Origin: Aromatoleum toluclasticum ATCC 700605
GTDB lineage: Bacteria > Pseudomonadota > Gammaproteobacteria > Burkholderiales > Rhodocyclaceae
Length of the DNA: 64,000 bases
Assembly: GCF_000378245.1 (NCBI RefSeq)
Contig: NZ_KB899495.1
Span: 1-64,000 of the forward strand
Reading direction: 5' to 3'
Shown: positions 26,856 through 35,018 of the stretch, piece after piece
Layout: the number at the start of each line of letters is the position of its first letter
Numbering within the stretch: position 1 is the first letter of the stretch
Position numbers and translations under genes: made by a program
Notes under the pieces: model-generated
Databases searched by the model: none
What the model saw: only the letters and a program-made list of their open reading frames with translations
What the model was told of the DNA's origin: nothing

Positions 26856-28565
26856 TCAGATCGACCTGATCCGCGCCACGAGGATGGCTGATCGTCCCTC
26901 CGCCAGCGCCCGCATGCAGCGTCCGATGGCGCCGGGAAGGGCGGCGGGGTCATCGACCCATTCACCGTGGGCACCGGCCGCCTCCCCGACCTTTTCGTAG
27001 CGAATACCGTCGGCGATTGCCGCCTGATAATCTCCGCCGGCCCGGGCGGCCCCATCAGGATAGACCCTGAGCGTCGCGCCCTTGACGGCACCCCATCCGC
27101 CGTTGTCGAGCACAATCGTGAAGATCGGCAGGTTCCGCTCCCTGGCGACGATGTAGGCAGGCGTCGGCCCCGAGAAACAGAAACTGGCGTCGCCGGTGAT
27201 ATGGAAAACGGTGCGCTCAGGGTAGGCGAGCTTCGCGCCCAGCGCCGCGCCGGCACCGAATCCCAACCCGCCTCCGCCGTTGCCGAAGAGTGTACCGGGG
27301 CAGTTGCGGCGGATCTGGCCGAGCACGGGCAACACGTTGGTGATCGCCTCGAGAATGACGATATCCTCGTCGTCGATGACCTCGTTCAGCCGCGCGGCCA
27401 CATGCGCCGCAGACATCGGCTCCGAGATGCATTGCGCGTCAGCAGCAGCCTGCGCAGCCTCGGCCTGCCGCCGCTTCGCGAGCTCGGCGAACCGGGCCTG
27501 CGCGGCGCGGTGGTAATCGTCCGAAGCCCTGTCGCGCACCACTTCCAGCAGTCGCCGCAGCACGCGGCAGCTGTCGGCCTGAATCCGAAGGTGGCTCGGG
27601 AAACCCCACATCGGCATGTCCTTCTTGATGACGTCGACGTCGAGGTGCACCCACTGCGTCGCCGGGTTCTCCCGCGCGAACTTCGGAATCCACGGCACAT
27701 CCACATCGACGAGCAGCCCGAAATCGCAGTCGGCAATCGCCGGCGAAGCCGAGTACCCGCCGAAGCACGGCGAGTCGTGCGGAATGTTCAGATAGGTCGG
27801 ATTCGACTCGTACACGCGCATACCCGTCAGCCGCGCCAGTTCGTCGATGACGGGCGGACAGGCCGGATTGCGCCCCGAATAAGAGGTGATCAGCATCGGA
27901 TCTCGGGCGGCGAGCAGCCGATCTGCGATCTCGATCACCGTCGCGTCGTCGACGCCGCCAACGGCCACGGCACCGTAGCGCTCGGCACCGAAGCTGCGGC
28001 CCGCCTCGTTCGGGCAGTCGGCTGCCAGCACTTCGCGTGCGGCGGTGAGGAACACCGGCCCCGGCGGGTCGCTGTGCATCACCGAATGCGCGCGGCGCAC
28101 GACCTCCTTGGCGACTACTCCCGACGGCAGGTCGTAGGCCCATTTCACGTAGGGCCGCACGAGGCTCGCCATGTCGTAGGGGTCCTGCACGAAATTCACG
28201 TAGGTGTCGCGCGTCCCGAGCAGTTCTCCCCGCTGCGAAAACGGAGCCTTGCCCGCGAACAGCAGGACCGGCACGCGCGTACGGAACAAGTTGTGCAGCC
28301 CCATTGCCGCGTTCGCGGCGCCCACATCGACATGCACGAGAACCGCCTGCCCGCGGCCGGTGCACATCGCGTAACCGCCAGCCATATGCACGGCGAGATT
28401 CTCATGCGGACAGAGAATCACCGTCGGCGCTTTACGTCCTGACTCGCGCCAGCGCGCGATCTCTTCAATGAGCGGAACGTGGTCGGTGCCTAGGTTGCAG
28501 AAGAGGTACTCGATCCCCGCCTCCTGAAGCCCTTCGAGAAACCAATGCGCGGTCGTTCTGTTCAT
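26856..28565 (-). CDS. Thiamine-diphosphate-dependent enzyme (acetolactate synthase/benzoylformate decarboxylase superfamily)
   Basis: A 569-residue three-domain ThDP enzyme. The N-terminal Pyr domain has the catalytic glutamate (CPHENLAVHMAGGYA). The C-terminal PP domain has the metal/ThDP motif GDASFCFSG...VLDNGGWGAVKG, where GDA replaces the usual GDG. It could decarboxylate a 2-oxo acid, or make or break an acyloin; the substrate cannot be told. I chose the ATG at 28565 after GGAGGA. It is divergent from a MarR regulator and next to the UbiX-containing operon, so it probably belongs to the same pathway. Confidence 0.8.
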   Translation of the reverse strand: MNRTTAHWFLEGLQEAGIEYLFCNLGTDHVPLIEEIARWRESGRKAPTVILCPHENLAVHMAGGYAMCTGRGQAVLVHVDVGAANAAMGLHNLFRTRVPVLLFAGKAPFSQRGELLGTRDTYVNFVQDPYDMASLVRPYVKWAYDLPSGVVAKEVVRRAHSVMHSDPPGPVFLTAAREVLAADCPNEAGRSFGAERYGAVAVGGVDDATVIEIADRLLAARDPMLITSYSGRNPACPPVIDELARLTGMRVYESNPTYLNIPHDSPCFGGYSASPAIADCDFGLLVDVDVPWIPKFARENPATQWVHLDVDVIKKDMPMWGFPSHLRIQADSCRVLRRLLEVVRDRASDDYHRAAQARFAELAKRRQAEAAQAAADAQCISEPMSAAHVAARLNEVIDDEDIVILEAITNVLPVLGQIRRNCPGTLFGNGGGGLGFGAGAALGAKLAYPERTVFHITGDASFCFSGPTPAYIVARERNLPIFTIVLDNGGWGAVKGATLRVYPDGAARAGGDYQAAIADGIRYEKVGEAAGAHGEWVDDPAALPGAIGRCMRALAEGRSAILVARIRSI

Positions 28566-28675
28566 CGTTTCCTCCGTGCCGGGCATCCCCGGAAGGTTGT
28601 CGTATGGTCAGCTACCGATTCCGTCCGAGCCGCTCAAACGATTGCTGCGAAATAAAGTTGTTTATATTTCAATAT

Positions 28676-28705
28676 ATTCTGAACTTTTCGTCAGACGTAT
28701 GTCAA
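28676..28705 (-). promoter_or_regulatory. Possible sigma-70 promoter of the ThDP enzyme gene
   Basis: On the minus strand TTGACA is followed after 18 bp by CAGAAT, about 110 bp before the start codon. The surrounding 28566-28941 interval is AT-rich and must also hold the promoter of the divergent marR gene. I found no copy of the TCTCA palindrome there. Confidence 0.4.
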
Positions 28706-28941
28706 TTATGCAGGCACGCAGGCGCGATCCCGGTCGAACCCGCTGGCGGCGACACCGACCACCCGTCACGATTCGCGCGCCCACGCCGAAGATCCGCGCC
28801 GGGAATGGTCCACGCCGTCCGATGGCGGAGGCACCGTCGGAGAAACAACGAGACGCCTCTTCGCGGCAGCGGCAAGTTGAGCTAAATTGATCATCCGACG
28901 TCTGCCGATGACGGCCGCAGCACCGCGGCCGCGCTCCTCTC

Positions 28942-29484
28942 ATGACCGCCCCCTCCAAACTCGATGATCTCTACTGCCGTCCCGGCTTCCTTTTCAAGCG
29001 CTGCCATCAGGTCGCCGCGGCGATCTTCATCGAGGAGTGCCGCGAGTTCAACGTGACCTCGTCGCAGTTCAGTGCGCTTTACGTCCTTCATACACACCCC
29101 GGCGTCGACCAGATCGCGCTCGGCCGTCTCACCGGCCTCGATCGCTCGACGGTCGGCCTCGTAATCCGGCTGCTCGAAGAGCGTAAGCTTCTCGAGCGAT
29201 GGCCCAATCCGCACGACAAGCGGCGCATGCAGCTGAAACTATCGGCAGCGGGCGAGCGACTCCTCGAGGAGGTCACGCCCGCCGCGGAGCGCGCGCGGCA
29301 AAGAGTCCTGGCGATCCTGCCGCCGTCGCAGCGGGACGAGCTGATGCAACTGCTCGTCAACTTACTCGAACGACATGGCGCCGTAATCGACGCGGAGGCG
29401 ATTCTCGAAGGAAAACACCGGCCGGGCCGATTCGATTTTTCCGAAGCCAAACCCGCGCGGCCCGCCCGGCGCCGCGGCGCCTGA
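28942..29484 (+). CDS. MarR-family regulator
   Basis: A 180-residue MarR protein with winged-helix recognition region (IALGRLTGLDRSTVGLVIRL) and wing (NPHDKRRMQLKLSAAG). It has a ~30-residue basic C-terminal extension. MarR proteins usually repress catabolic genes until a phenolic or CoA-ester ligand binds. It is divergent from the ThDP gene and convergent with ubiX. A palindrome before ubiX, repeated before ubiD, is a good candidate for its operator. Confidence 0.88.
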   Translation: MTAPSKLDDLYCRPGFLFKRCHQVAAAIFIEECREFNVTSSQFSALYVLHTHPGVDQIALGRLTGLDRSTVGLVIRLLEERKLLERWPNPHDKRRMQLKLSAAGERLLEEVTPAAERARQRVLAILPPSQRDELMQLLVNLLERHGAVIDAEAILEGKHRPGRFDFSEAKPARPARRRGA

Positions 29485-29563
29485 GCGGTCGCCGCGCAGC
29501 TGCCCGACCTCAGCCAATGCAACCGTCCGTCCGAGCGGACGCGGTAGGACGGGCTTGCTCCCG

Positions 29564-30166
29564 TCAGACCGCCACCTTCAGCGGCGCCGCGAGCTCGCCC
29601 GACTCCGGTTCCTTCCAGCGGCGGAACAGCCGGTGCGGAATATCGAACTGGTCGAGCGCCTTGCCCACGCTCTGATTGACGATGTCGTCGATGCTCTGTG
29701 GCCGGTTGTAGAACGCCGGCATCGGCGGCAATAGCACTGCACCGTAACGCGTCGCCTGCGCGAGCAGTTCGATGTGGCCGAGGTGCAGCGGCGTCTCGCG
29801 GACAAGCAGTACGAGCCGGCGCCGCTCCTTGAGGCACACGTCGGCCGCGCGCGTCAACAGATTATCGTTGTACGACGCGACGATGCCTGACAGCGTCTTG
29901 ATCGAGCACGGAGCGACGAGCATCCCCATGGTGCGGAACGAGCCGCTCGCGATCGCGGCACCGATGTCGCGGTGCGGATGGACGACGTCGGCGAGCGACT
30001 CGACTTGCTCCACCGTCCAGTCCGTTTCGTCGTGAATGGTGCGTCGGGCCGAAGGCGACATCACGAGGTGAGTCTCTATATCCGGGAATTCCTTCAGTGC
30101 TTCAAGCGCACGAATCCCATAGATTGCGCCGGATGCGCCAGAAATTCCGATGATCAGACGTTTCAT
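29564..30166 (-). CDS. ubiX: UbiX-family flavin prenyltransferase
   Basis: A 200-residue UbiX/Pad1 protein (LIIGISGASGAIYGIRALEAL; SGSFRTMGMLVAPCSIKTLSGI; LVLLVRETPLHLGHIELL; YNRPQSIDDIV). It joins dimethylallyl phosphate to FMN to make the prenylated FMN used by UbiD decarboxylases. It lies at the end of the long minus-strand operon, 58 bp after idi, with a palindromic operator in between. A UbiD gene lies 17 kb away in the same cluster. An accessory copy dedicated to that enzyme is likely. Confidence 0.92.
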   Translation of the reverse strand: MKRLIIGISGASGAIYGIRALEALKEFPDIETHLVMSPSARRTIHDETDWTVEQVESLADVVHPHRDIGAAIASGSFRTMGMLVAPCSIKTLSGIVASYNDNLLTRAADVCLKERRRLVLLVRETPLHLGHIELLAQATRYGAVLLPPMPAFYNRPQSIDDIVNQSVGKALDQFDIPHRLFRRWKEPESGELAAPLKVAV

Positions 30167-30194
30167 CTTGCCACCTCCAGCCCGTTATAATAAG

Positions 30195-30209
30195 TCTCAC
30201 AGTATGAGA
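30195..30209. promoter_or_regulatory. Palindromic operator before ubiX
   Basis: TCTCACAGTATGAGA is an imperfect 15-bp inverted repeat 28 bp before the ubiX start. Its reverse complement matches the site before ubiD (49173-49187) at 14 of 15 positions. MarR is the most likely binder, by proximity. Confidence 0.6.
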
Positions 30210-30223
30210 TTACAAAATCAAAG

Positions 30224-30754
30224 TCAACGTAAAACCCACCCTGTTTCGAAGGATCGCGTGACGTGCTCGAAGCAGTCGCCCAGCCAGTAGGTGTACGCGT
30301 CCGGCCGCGCCTTCAGCTCGGCGCGCAGCCGCGCGAGGTCCATCCATGACCAGCGCGCGACTTCCTCCGGCGCCGGGGTCGGCGAACCGTCGAAACGCCC
30401 GAAATACACATAGTCGTACTCGTGTTCGATGAGCCGGTTCGGCAGCACGGCGCGATAGACGAAGCCGAACTGCTCCTCGAGCGCGCAGTCGATGCCCATC
30501 TCCTCGCGCAGGCGCCGGCGCGCGGCCGCGGCACGCGGCTCGCCGGGGCGCGGGTGGCTGCAGCAGGTGTTGCTCCACAGTCCCGCTGAGTGGTACTTGC
30601 CCGCGGCGCGCTGCTGCAGCAGCAGCCGGCCGGCGGCGTCGAACAAGAACACCGAGATCGCACGATGCAGCCGGCCGTCGACGTGGGCAGCGAGCTTGCC
30701 CGCGGTGCCGATCTCGGCGTCGTGCTCATCGACGAGTATGACCCGATCTTCCAT
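30224..30754 (-). CDS. idi: Isopentenyl-diphosphate delta-isomerase, type I
   Basis: A 176-residue Nudix-fold isomerase that converts IPP to DMAPP. The type I hallmarks are clear: HRAISVFLFD, the catalytic cysteine in SNTCCSHPRPGE, the Nudix-like RRLREEMGI and the glutamate in EHEYDYVYF. I chose the ATG at 30754; the upstream frame overlaps the MFS gene and looks non-coding. Its place directly before ubiX suggests it supplies the prenyl group for prenylated FMN. Confidence 0.92.
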   Translation of the reverse strand: MEDRVILVDEHDAEIGTAGKLAAHVDGRLHRAISVFLFDAAGRLLLQQRAAGKYHSAGLWSNTCCSHPRPGEPRAAAARRRLREEMGIDCALEEQFGFVYRAVLPNRLIEHEYDYVYFGRFDGSPTPAPEEVARWSWMDLARLRAELKARPDAYTYWLGDCFEHVTRSFETGWVLR

Positions 30755-30780
30755 TCTCTTCCCTCCCGGTGCCGTCGCTT

Positions 30781-32427
30781 TCAGCCCGGCCCCTTCGGCA
30801 CATCGGCGCCGACGAAGGCCTTGACGAGCGGCGGGCGCTCGCCCACGTGGAACGCGAGCTTGCGGTTCTCGATCGCGCGCTCGGCGGCGGTCACGCGTTC
30901 GCGATGCCGCAGGTGCGCGAGCCAGTTCTCGTCGATGAACTGCTCGACGTAGCGGCCCGCATGCGCGACGTCGCGGAAGATTGCCCACGACATCGCGCCG
31001 TTTCTCAGCCGCGTGCGCCGGCTCGCCTGCATCAGCTTGAGGAAGTCAACCGCCCGCCCGGGATCGATCAGGTATTCGACCGTCACCATCACCGGGCCCT
31101 GCGCGGGTTCGAGCGGAACCGCGAGCTTGACCGCGCGGCGGTACGGCGACGGCGTCAGGTCGCCGTCGCCGTGCCCGTCAAGTTTCAGCCGCCACGTCGC
31201 CGCGAGGCCGACGAGCGAAGTCACCGCGGCAGTCAACAGGCTCGTCGCCACGCCCGCCTTCGTCGCAAGCTGCCCCCATACCGCGCCGCCAAATGCCATA
31301 CCGACCCACAGCGCCATCAGCACGAGCGCGAGACCGCGGCCGCCGACCCAGCGCGGCAGCGCCATCTGCGCGGCGACCTGGAACGCACTGAACGCAGCCA
31401 TCCAGCCGAAGCCACCGGCGACCATTGCAGCGCCGACGGCATATGCGCTCGACGACAGGCCGACGACGGCGGTCGCGGCGGCGCTCAGCGTCCATGCGCT
31501 CGCAAGCAGTTGGTCGCGCGACACGCGCCGGCGGACGCGGCCGAGCACCAGCGCGAGCACGAGTGCCCCCAAGCCGAAGCACGATACGAGCAGGCTGTAA
31601 GTCGTGGGGCCGGCCTGCAGTTGGTTCTTCGCAACGACCGGCAGCAGTACCAGCGGCGCCCCACCGAAGAACGAGCAAACCGCGCCGCGCGCGAGCACTG
31701 CGAGGAGCGCTGGCGTGTGGAGCGCAAACTGGATGCCGACGCGGATCGCGCCGATGAAGCGCTCGCTCGGCAGGTTGCTCGCCGGGGACGCGTCGCGCCG
31801 CCAGCGGAGCAGAAAATAGACCGCGACAGCCGACAGCAGCGCGTTAAGCAGGAAAACCTGGCCTGCACCGGCCGAGGCGACGATCGCGCCGGCGATGACC
31901 GGCCCTACCGCGCGCGAGCTATTGAGCGCGACGCCATTAAGCACGACGGCGCCGGCGATCTCATCGCGCGGCACAACCTCCTGCATCAGCGACTGGTAGG
32001 TGGGCAGCCGCATCGCGAGACCGCAGCCCATCAGGAACGCGACGAAAAAGAGCCACCTGCCCGTGAGAGCGCCGCTGACCGCGAGCACGCCCGCGAGCAG
32101 CGACGCGGCGGTGACCCAGCACTGCGAGAAGATTAGGTAGCGGCGCCGGTCGATGATATCGGCGAGCGCGCCGCTCGGCAGCGCGAGCAGGAATACCGGC
32201 GCGGTGGCCGCCGTCTGCACGAGTGCCACGAGCAGCGGCGTACTATCGGGCATCGTCGCCATCGTCCAAGCGGCCGCGACCTCGAACATCCAGCTGCAGA
32301 TGTTCGCGGTCAGCGCGGTGATCCACAGCAGCCGGAACACAGGGCGGCGCAACGGCGCCCAAGGGTCGATGACGGTGGCGGACGCGGGCGGCCCGGCGTC
32401 CGCGACAGGCGACGTGTCGCGCTTCAT
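30781..32427 (-). CDS. MFS transporter with C-terminal monooxygenase-like (ABM) domain
   Basis: A 548-residue protein. The first ~420 residues form a 12-helix major-facilitator domain of the EntS/MFS_3 type (LWITALTANICSWMFEVAAAW; LPSGALADIIDRRR). The last ~110 residues are soluble (VMVTVEYLIDPGRAVDFLKLM...DVAHAGRYVEQFIDENWLAHLRH) and resemble the antibiotic-biosynthesis-monooxygenase dimeric fold. The role may be export or uptake of a pathway compound. It lies 26 bp before idi in the operon. The ATG at 32427 was chosen over one ten codons upstream. Confidence 0.8.
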   Translation of the reverse strand: MKRDTSPVADAGPPASATVIDPWAPLRRPVFRLLWITALTANICSWMFEVAAAWTMATMPDSTPLLVALVQTAATAPVFLLALPSGALADIIDRRRYLIFSQCWVTAASLLAGVLAVSGALTGRWLFFVAFLMGCGLAMRLPTYQSLMQEVVPRDEIAGAVVLNGVALNSSRAVGPVIAGAIVASAGAGQVFLLNALLSAVAVYFLLRWRRDASPASNLPSERFIGAIRVGIQFALHTPALLAVLARGAVCSFFGGAPLVLLPVVAKNQLQAGPTTYSLLVSCFGLGALVLALVLGRVRRRVSRDQLLASAWTLSAAATAVVGLSSSAYAVGAAMVAGGFGWMAAFSAFQVAAQMALPRWVGGRGLALVLMALWVGMAFGGAVWGQLATKAGVATSLLTAAVTSLVGLAATWRLKLDGHGDGDLTPSPYRRAVKLAVPLEPAQGPVMVTVEYLIDPGRAVDFLKLMQASRRTRLRNGAMSWAIFRDVAHAGRYVEQFIDENWLAHLRHRERVTAAERAIENRKLAFHVGERPPLVKAFVGADVPKGPG

Positions 32428-32548
32428 CCGTGTCTCCGTGGAAGTGGCGAGCCGCACGCGAGCCGGCCCGTGCGGGCCGCGGCCCGCACGCGCATCCGTC
32501 CGCCTTTCGCCACTGTGGCCGCCGTCGCCACGCTCTGCCCCTCGGTGC

Positions 32549-32941
32549 TCACGCCGGCCGGAACATCGGCACCGGCGGGCCGCCTTCGGTGGGGACGAAC
32601 ACGACCGACACCGACTGCCCGATGGCGAGCGCCGCTGGATCGCAGTCGATCAGGTTCGTCAGCATCGTCACGCCTTCATCGAGCGTCACATACGCGAGGG
32701 TATAGGCGGATTCGGCTTTGCCCATCGTGCTGTACGAATAGATCGTGCCGCGGCCTGAGGCGGTAAGCCACTCGGTACGCCCGCTCAGGCAGTGCGGGCA
32801 GATCGCCCGCGGGTAGTAATGCACTTCGCCGCAGTCGCCGCATTTCTTTAACAGCAGCTGCCCTTCGCCGGCCGCCAGCCAGAACGGCTCGGTCTCCGGA
32901 TGCGGGCGCGGGGCAATAATCTTTCTGTTGACCGTGGTCAT
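32549..32941 (-). CDS. DUF35 zinc-ribbon/OB-fold protein, partner of the thiolase-like protein
   Basis: A 130-residue protein with zinc-ribbon cysteines (CGDC...CPHC) and an OB fold (GTIYSYSTM...LAYVTLDEG). DUF35 proteins bind acyl-CoA and act as obligate partners of thiolase-like enzymes, for example ChsH2 with the aldolase Ltp2 in steroid side-chain breakdown. It starts 5 bp after the thiolase gene, so the two are translationally linked. Confidence 0.88.
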   Translation of the reverse strand: MTTVNRKIIAPRPHPETEPFWLAAGEGQLLLKKCGDCGEVHYYPRAICPHCLSGRTEWLTASGRGTIYSYSTMGKAESAYTLAYVTLDEGVTMLTNLIDCDPAALAIGQSVSVVFVPTEGGPPVPMFRPA

Positions 32942-32946
32942 GCTGC

Positions 32947-34110
32947 TCACTCCCTTCCGAGGATCACGGTGCCGGCGACATGGCGCGACGCGAGCGCGCC
33001 GCCAATGCCGCTGGCGATCGCGAGATCGCAGTTGCGGACCTGTACCTTCTCGTGCGCCTCGCCACGCAGCTGGCGCACCGCTTCGATGATCTTCGTCATG
33101 CCGCCGCGATTGGCCGGGTGGTTGTTGCACAACCCGCCGCCGTCGGTGTTGAACGGCAGCCGGCCGATGCCGGCGATCAGATTGCCGTCGGCGACGAAGC
33201 GGCCGCCCTCGCCTTTCCTGCAGAAGCCGAGGTCCTCAAGCTGCACGAGCACGGTGATCGTGAAGCTGTCGTAGAGCGATGCGTAGCGGATGTCCGTCGG
33301 CGCGACGCCCGCTTCGGCGAACGCGGCGGGTCCCGACCACGCGGCGGCTGAGAACGTCAGGTCGACCTTGCCCGCGGCGGCGTTCTTGGGCGCCTCGCCC
33401 GCGCCGAGCACGGCGACGAGCGGGCGGTTCAGGCTCTTCGCGATTTCGGGGCGCGCGACGATCACCGCGCCGCCGCCGTCGCTGACGACGCAGCAGTCGA
33501 GCCGGTGCAACGGGTCGGCGACCATCGGCGAATTGACGACCTCCTCGACGGTGACCACCTGGCGCAGCATCGCGTTCGGGTTGTGCTGCGCATGGTGCGA
33601 CGCGGCGACCTTGATCCACGCGAGCTGCTCGCTCGTCGTGCCGAACTCGTGCATGTGACGGCGCGCGACCATCGCATAGAGGTTCTGCGTCGCCGGGGCG
33701 AACGGCAGCTCGAACTGGACGTCCGGCGTGTCCGGGTCGGGCGGGCGCAGCGCGAGCGACGCCGCGGCGGCGCGCGGCCGCCCGGCGAGCGTCACGAGCG
33801 CGACGTTGCACTTGCCCGCCGCGATCGCCTGCGCCGCATGCGCGACGTGCAGGATCGGCGCCGAGCCGCCCGACTCGGTCGAATCCATGTGGCGCACCTT
33901 CAGGCCCATGTACTCCACCATCGACGCGGTGCCGAGCCCCGGCGCGTCGCCGGCGCAGAAGTAGCCATCGATATCGGCCTTCGTGAGACCCGCGTCGTCG
34001 AGCGCGCCCTTCGCGACGTCGGCGTGCAGGCGCGCCACCGACAGCGTGTCGGCCTTGCGCGTCGGATGCTCGTAGGCACCGACGATGTAAGCCTTGCGTT
34101 TGATGCTCAT
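32947..34110 (-). CDS. Thiolase-superfamily protein lacking the catalytic cysteine (putative retro-aldolase)
   Basis: A 387-residue SCP2/thiolase-type protein. Where thiolases have the nucleophilic Cys (CASGGSA pattern), this one has Thr78 (TESGGSA), so normal thiolysis is not expected. The C-terminal CNNHPANRGG replaces the canonical GHPxGATG. Such proteins paired with DUF35 include the Ltp2-type aldolases, which cleave beta-hydroxyacyl-CoA to a carbonyl compound and a shorter acyl-CoA. The substrate is unknown. It is embedded in a beta-oxidation-like operon. Confidence 0.82.
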   Translation of the reverse strand: MSIKRKAYIVGAYEHPTRKADTLSVARLHADVAKGALDDAGLTKADIDGYFCAGDAPGLGTASMVEYMGLKVRHMDSTESGGSAPILHVAHAAQAIAAGKCNVALVTLAGRPRAAAASLALRPPDPDTPDVQFELPFAPATQNLYAMVARRHMHEFGTTSEQLAWIKVAASHHAQHNPNAMLRQVVTVEEVVNSPMVADPLHRLDCCVVSDGGGAVIVARPEIAKSLNRPLVAVLGAGEAPKNAAAGKVDLTFSAAAWSGPAAFAEAGVAPTDIRYASLYDSFTITVLVQLEDLGFCRKGEGGRFVADGNLIAGIGRLPFNTDGGGLCNNHPANRGGMTKIIEAVRQLRGEAHEKVQVRNCDLAIASGIGGALASRHVAGTVILGRE

Positions 34111-34143
34111 CGTGTCATTTCCTCGTTCGTCAAGAGCCGGACG

Positions 34144-35004
34144 TCAGCCGGCGAGCACCGCGCGGCCGTTGTCGAGCACGGTCGCGTCGCGCTCCTGCAC
34201 GCGCGCGCGGAAGGACACGACGTTGCCGCGCTTCCAGAACGCGAACGTGACCGTCTCACCGGGAAAGGTGGGCGCCGAGAAGCGCACGTCAAGCTCGCGC
34301 AGCGCCGCCGCGTCGTAGTCGCAGAAACGCCGCAGGATCGCGTGCGCCGCGATGCCGTAGGTGCACATGCCGTGCAGGATCGGCCGCGGAAACTTCGCGC
34401 CGCGCGCGGCTTCCGGGTCGGCGTGGATCGGGTTGCGGTCGCCGTTGAGGCGGTAGAGCAGCGCCGCCTGGGGCGACGTCGGCATCTCGAGCACCGCGTC
34501 GGGCTCACCCTCGGGGATCGGGTGCACGGGGCGAACCGGTCCCGACGAGCCGCCGAAGCCGCCGTCGGCGCGCGCGAACACCGTGCCCTTGACGGTCGCG
34601 TAATGCGTGCCGTCGGCGGCGTCGGTGATCTCGCGCTCGAGATACAGCAGCGCGCCCTTGTCGTGACCCTTGTCGATGACCTCCGCGACGCGCGTGACCC
34701 CGCGAACGCGGCCCGCGGGGGGCAGCGGCCGATGCACGACGAGGCCCTGCTCGCCGTGCAGCATCATGCGGTAGTTCAGCCCCGCGCGCGGATCGACCGC
34801 CCAGCCCTGCGGCAGGCACAGCACGACCGGCATCGTCGGGAAGGCCGCGAGATCCTTTTCGTAGACGTAGCGCAGCTGGCCTGCGTCAAGCGGGTCGGCG
34901 CCGAGTCCAAGGCTCAACGCGTAGAACATCGTCTCGCGGTCGGTGTAGGACTCCTCGACCGGATCCATCTTCCAGCCGAGTAGAAAATCTCTGTCGATGG
35001 GCAT
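34144..35004 (-). CDS. MaoC-type (R)-specific enoyl-CoA hydratase
   Basis: A 286-residue double-hotdog protein of the hydratase-2 type. The active-site element NGDRNPIHADPEAARGAKFPRP contains the Asp/His pair, followed by ILHGMCTYG. It hydrates a trans-2-enoyl-CoA to an (R)-3-hydroxyacyl-CoA. I chose the ATG at 35004, where an acceptable ribosome site (GGAGGAAA) lies; the long upstream frame is antisense to the SDR gene. It sits between the thiolase-like gene and the SDR gene. Confidence 0.88.
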   Translation of the reverse strand: MPIDRDFLLGWKMDPVEESYTDRETMFYALSLGLGADPLDAGQLRYVYEKDLAAFPTMPVVLCLPQGWAVDPRAGLNYRMMLHGEQGLVVHRPLPPAGRVRGVTRVAEVIDKGHDKGALLYLEREITDAADGTHYATVKGTVFARADGGFGGSSGPVRPVHPIPEGEPDAVLEMPTSPQAALLYRLNGDRNPIHADPEAARGAKFPRPILHGMCTYGIAAHAILRRFCDYDAAALRELDVRFSAPTFPGETVTFAFWKRGNVVSFRARVQERDATVLDNGRAVLAG

Positions 35005-35018
35005 GTCGTTTCCTCCGC

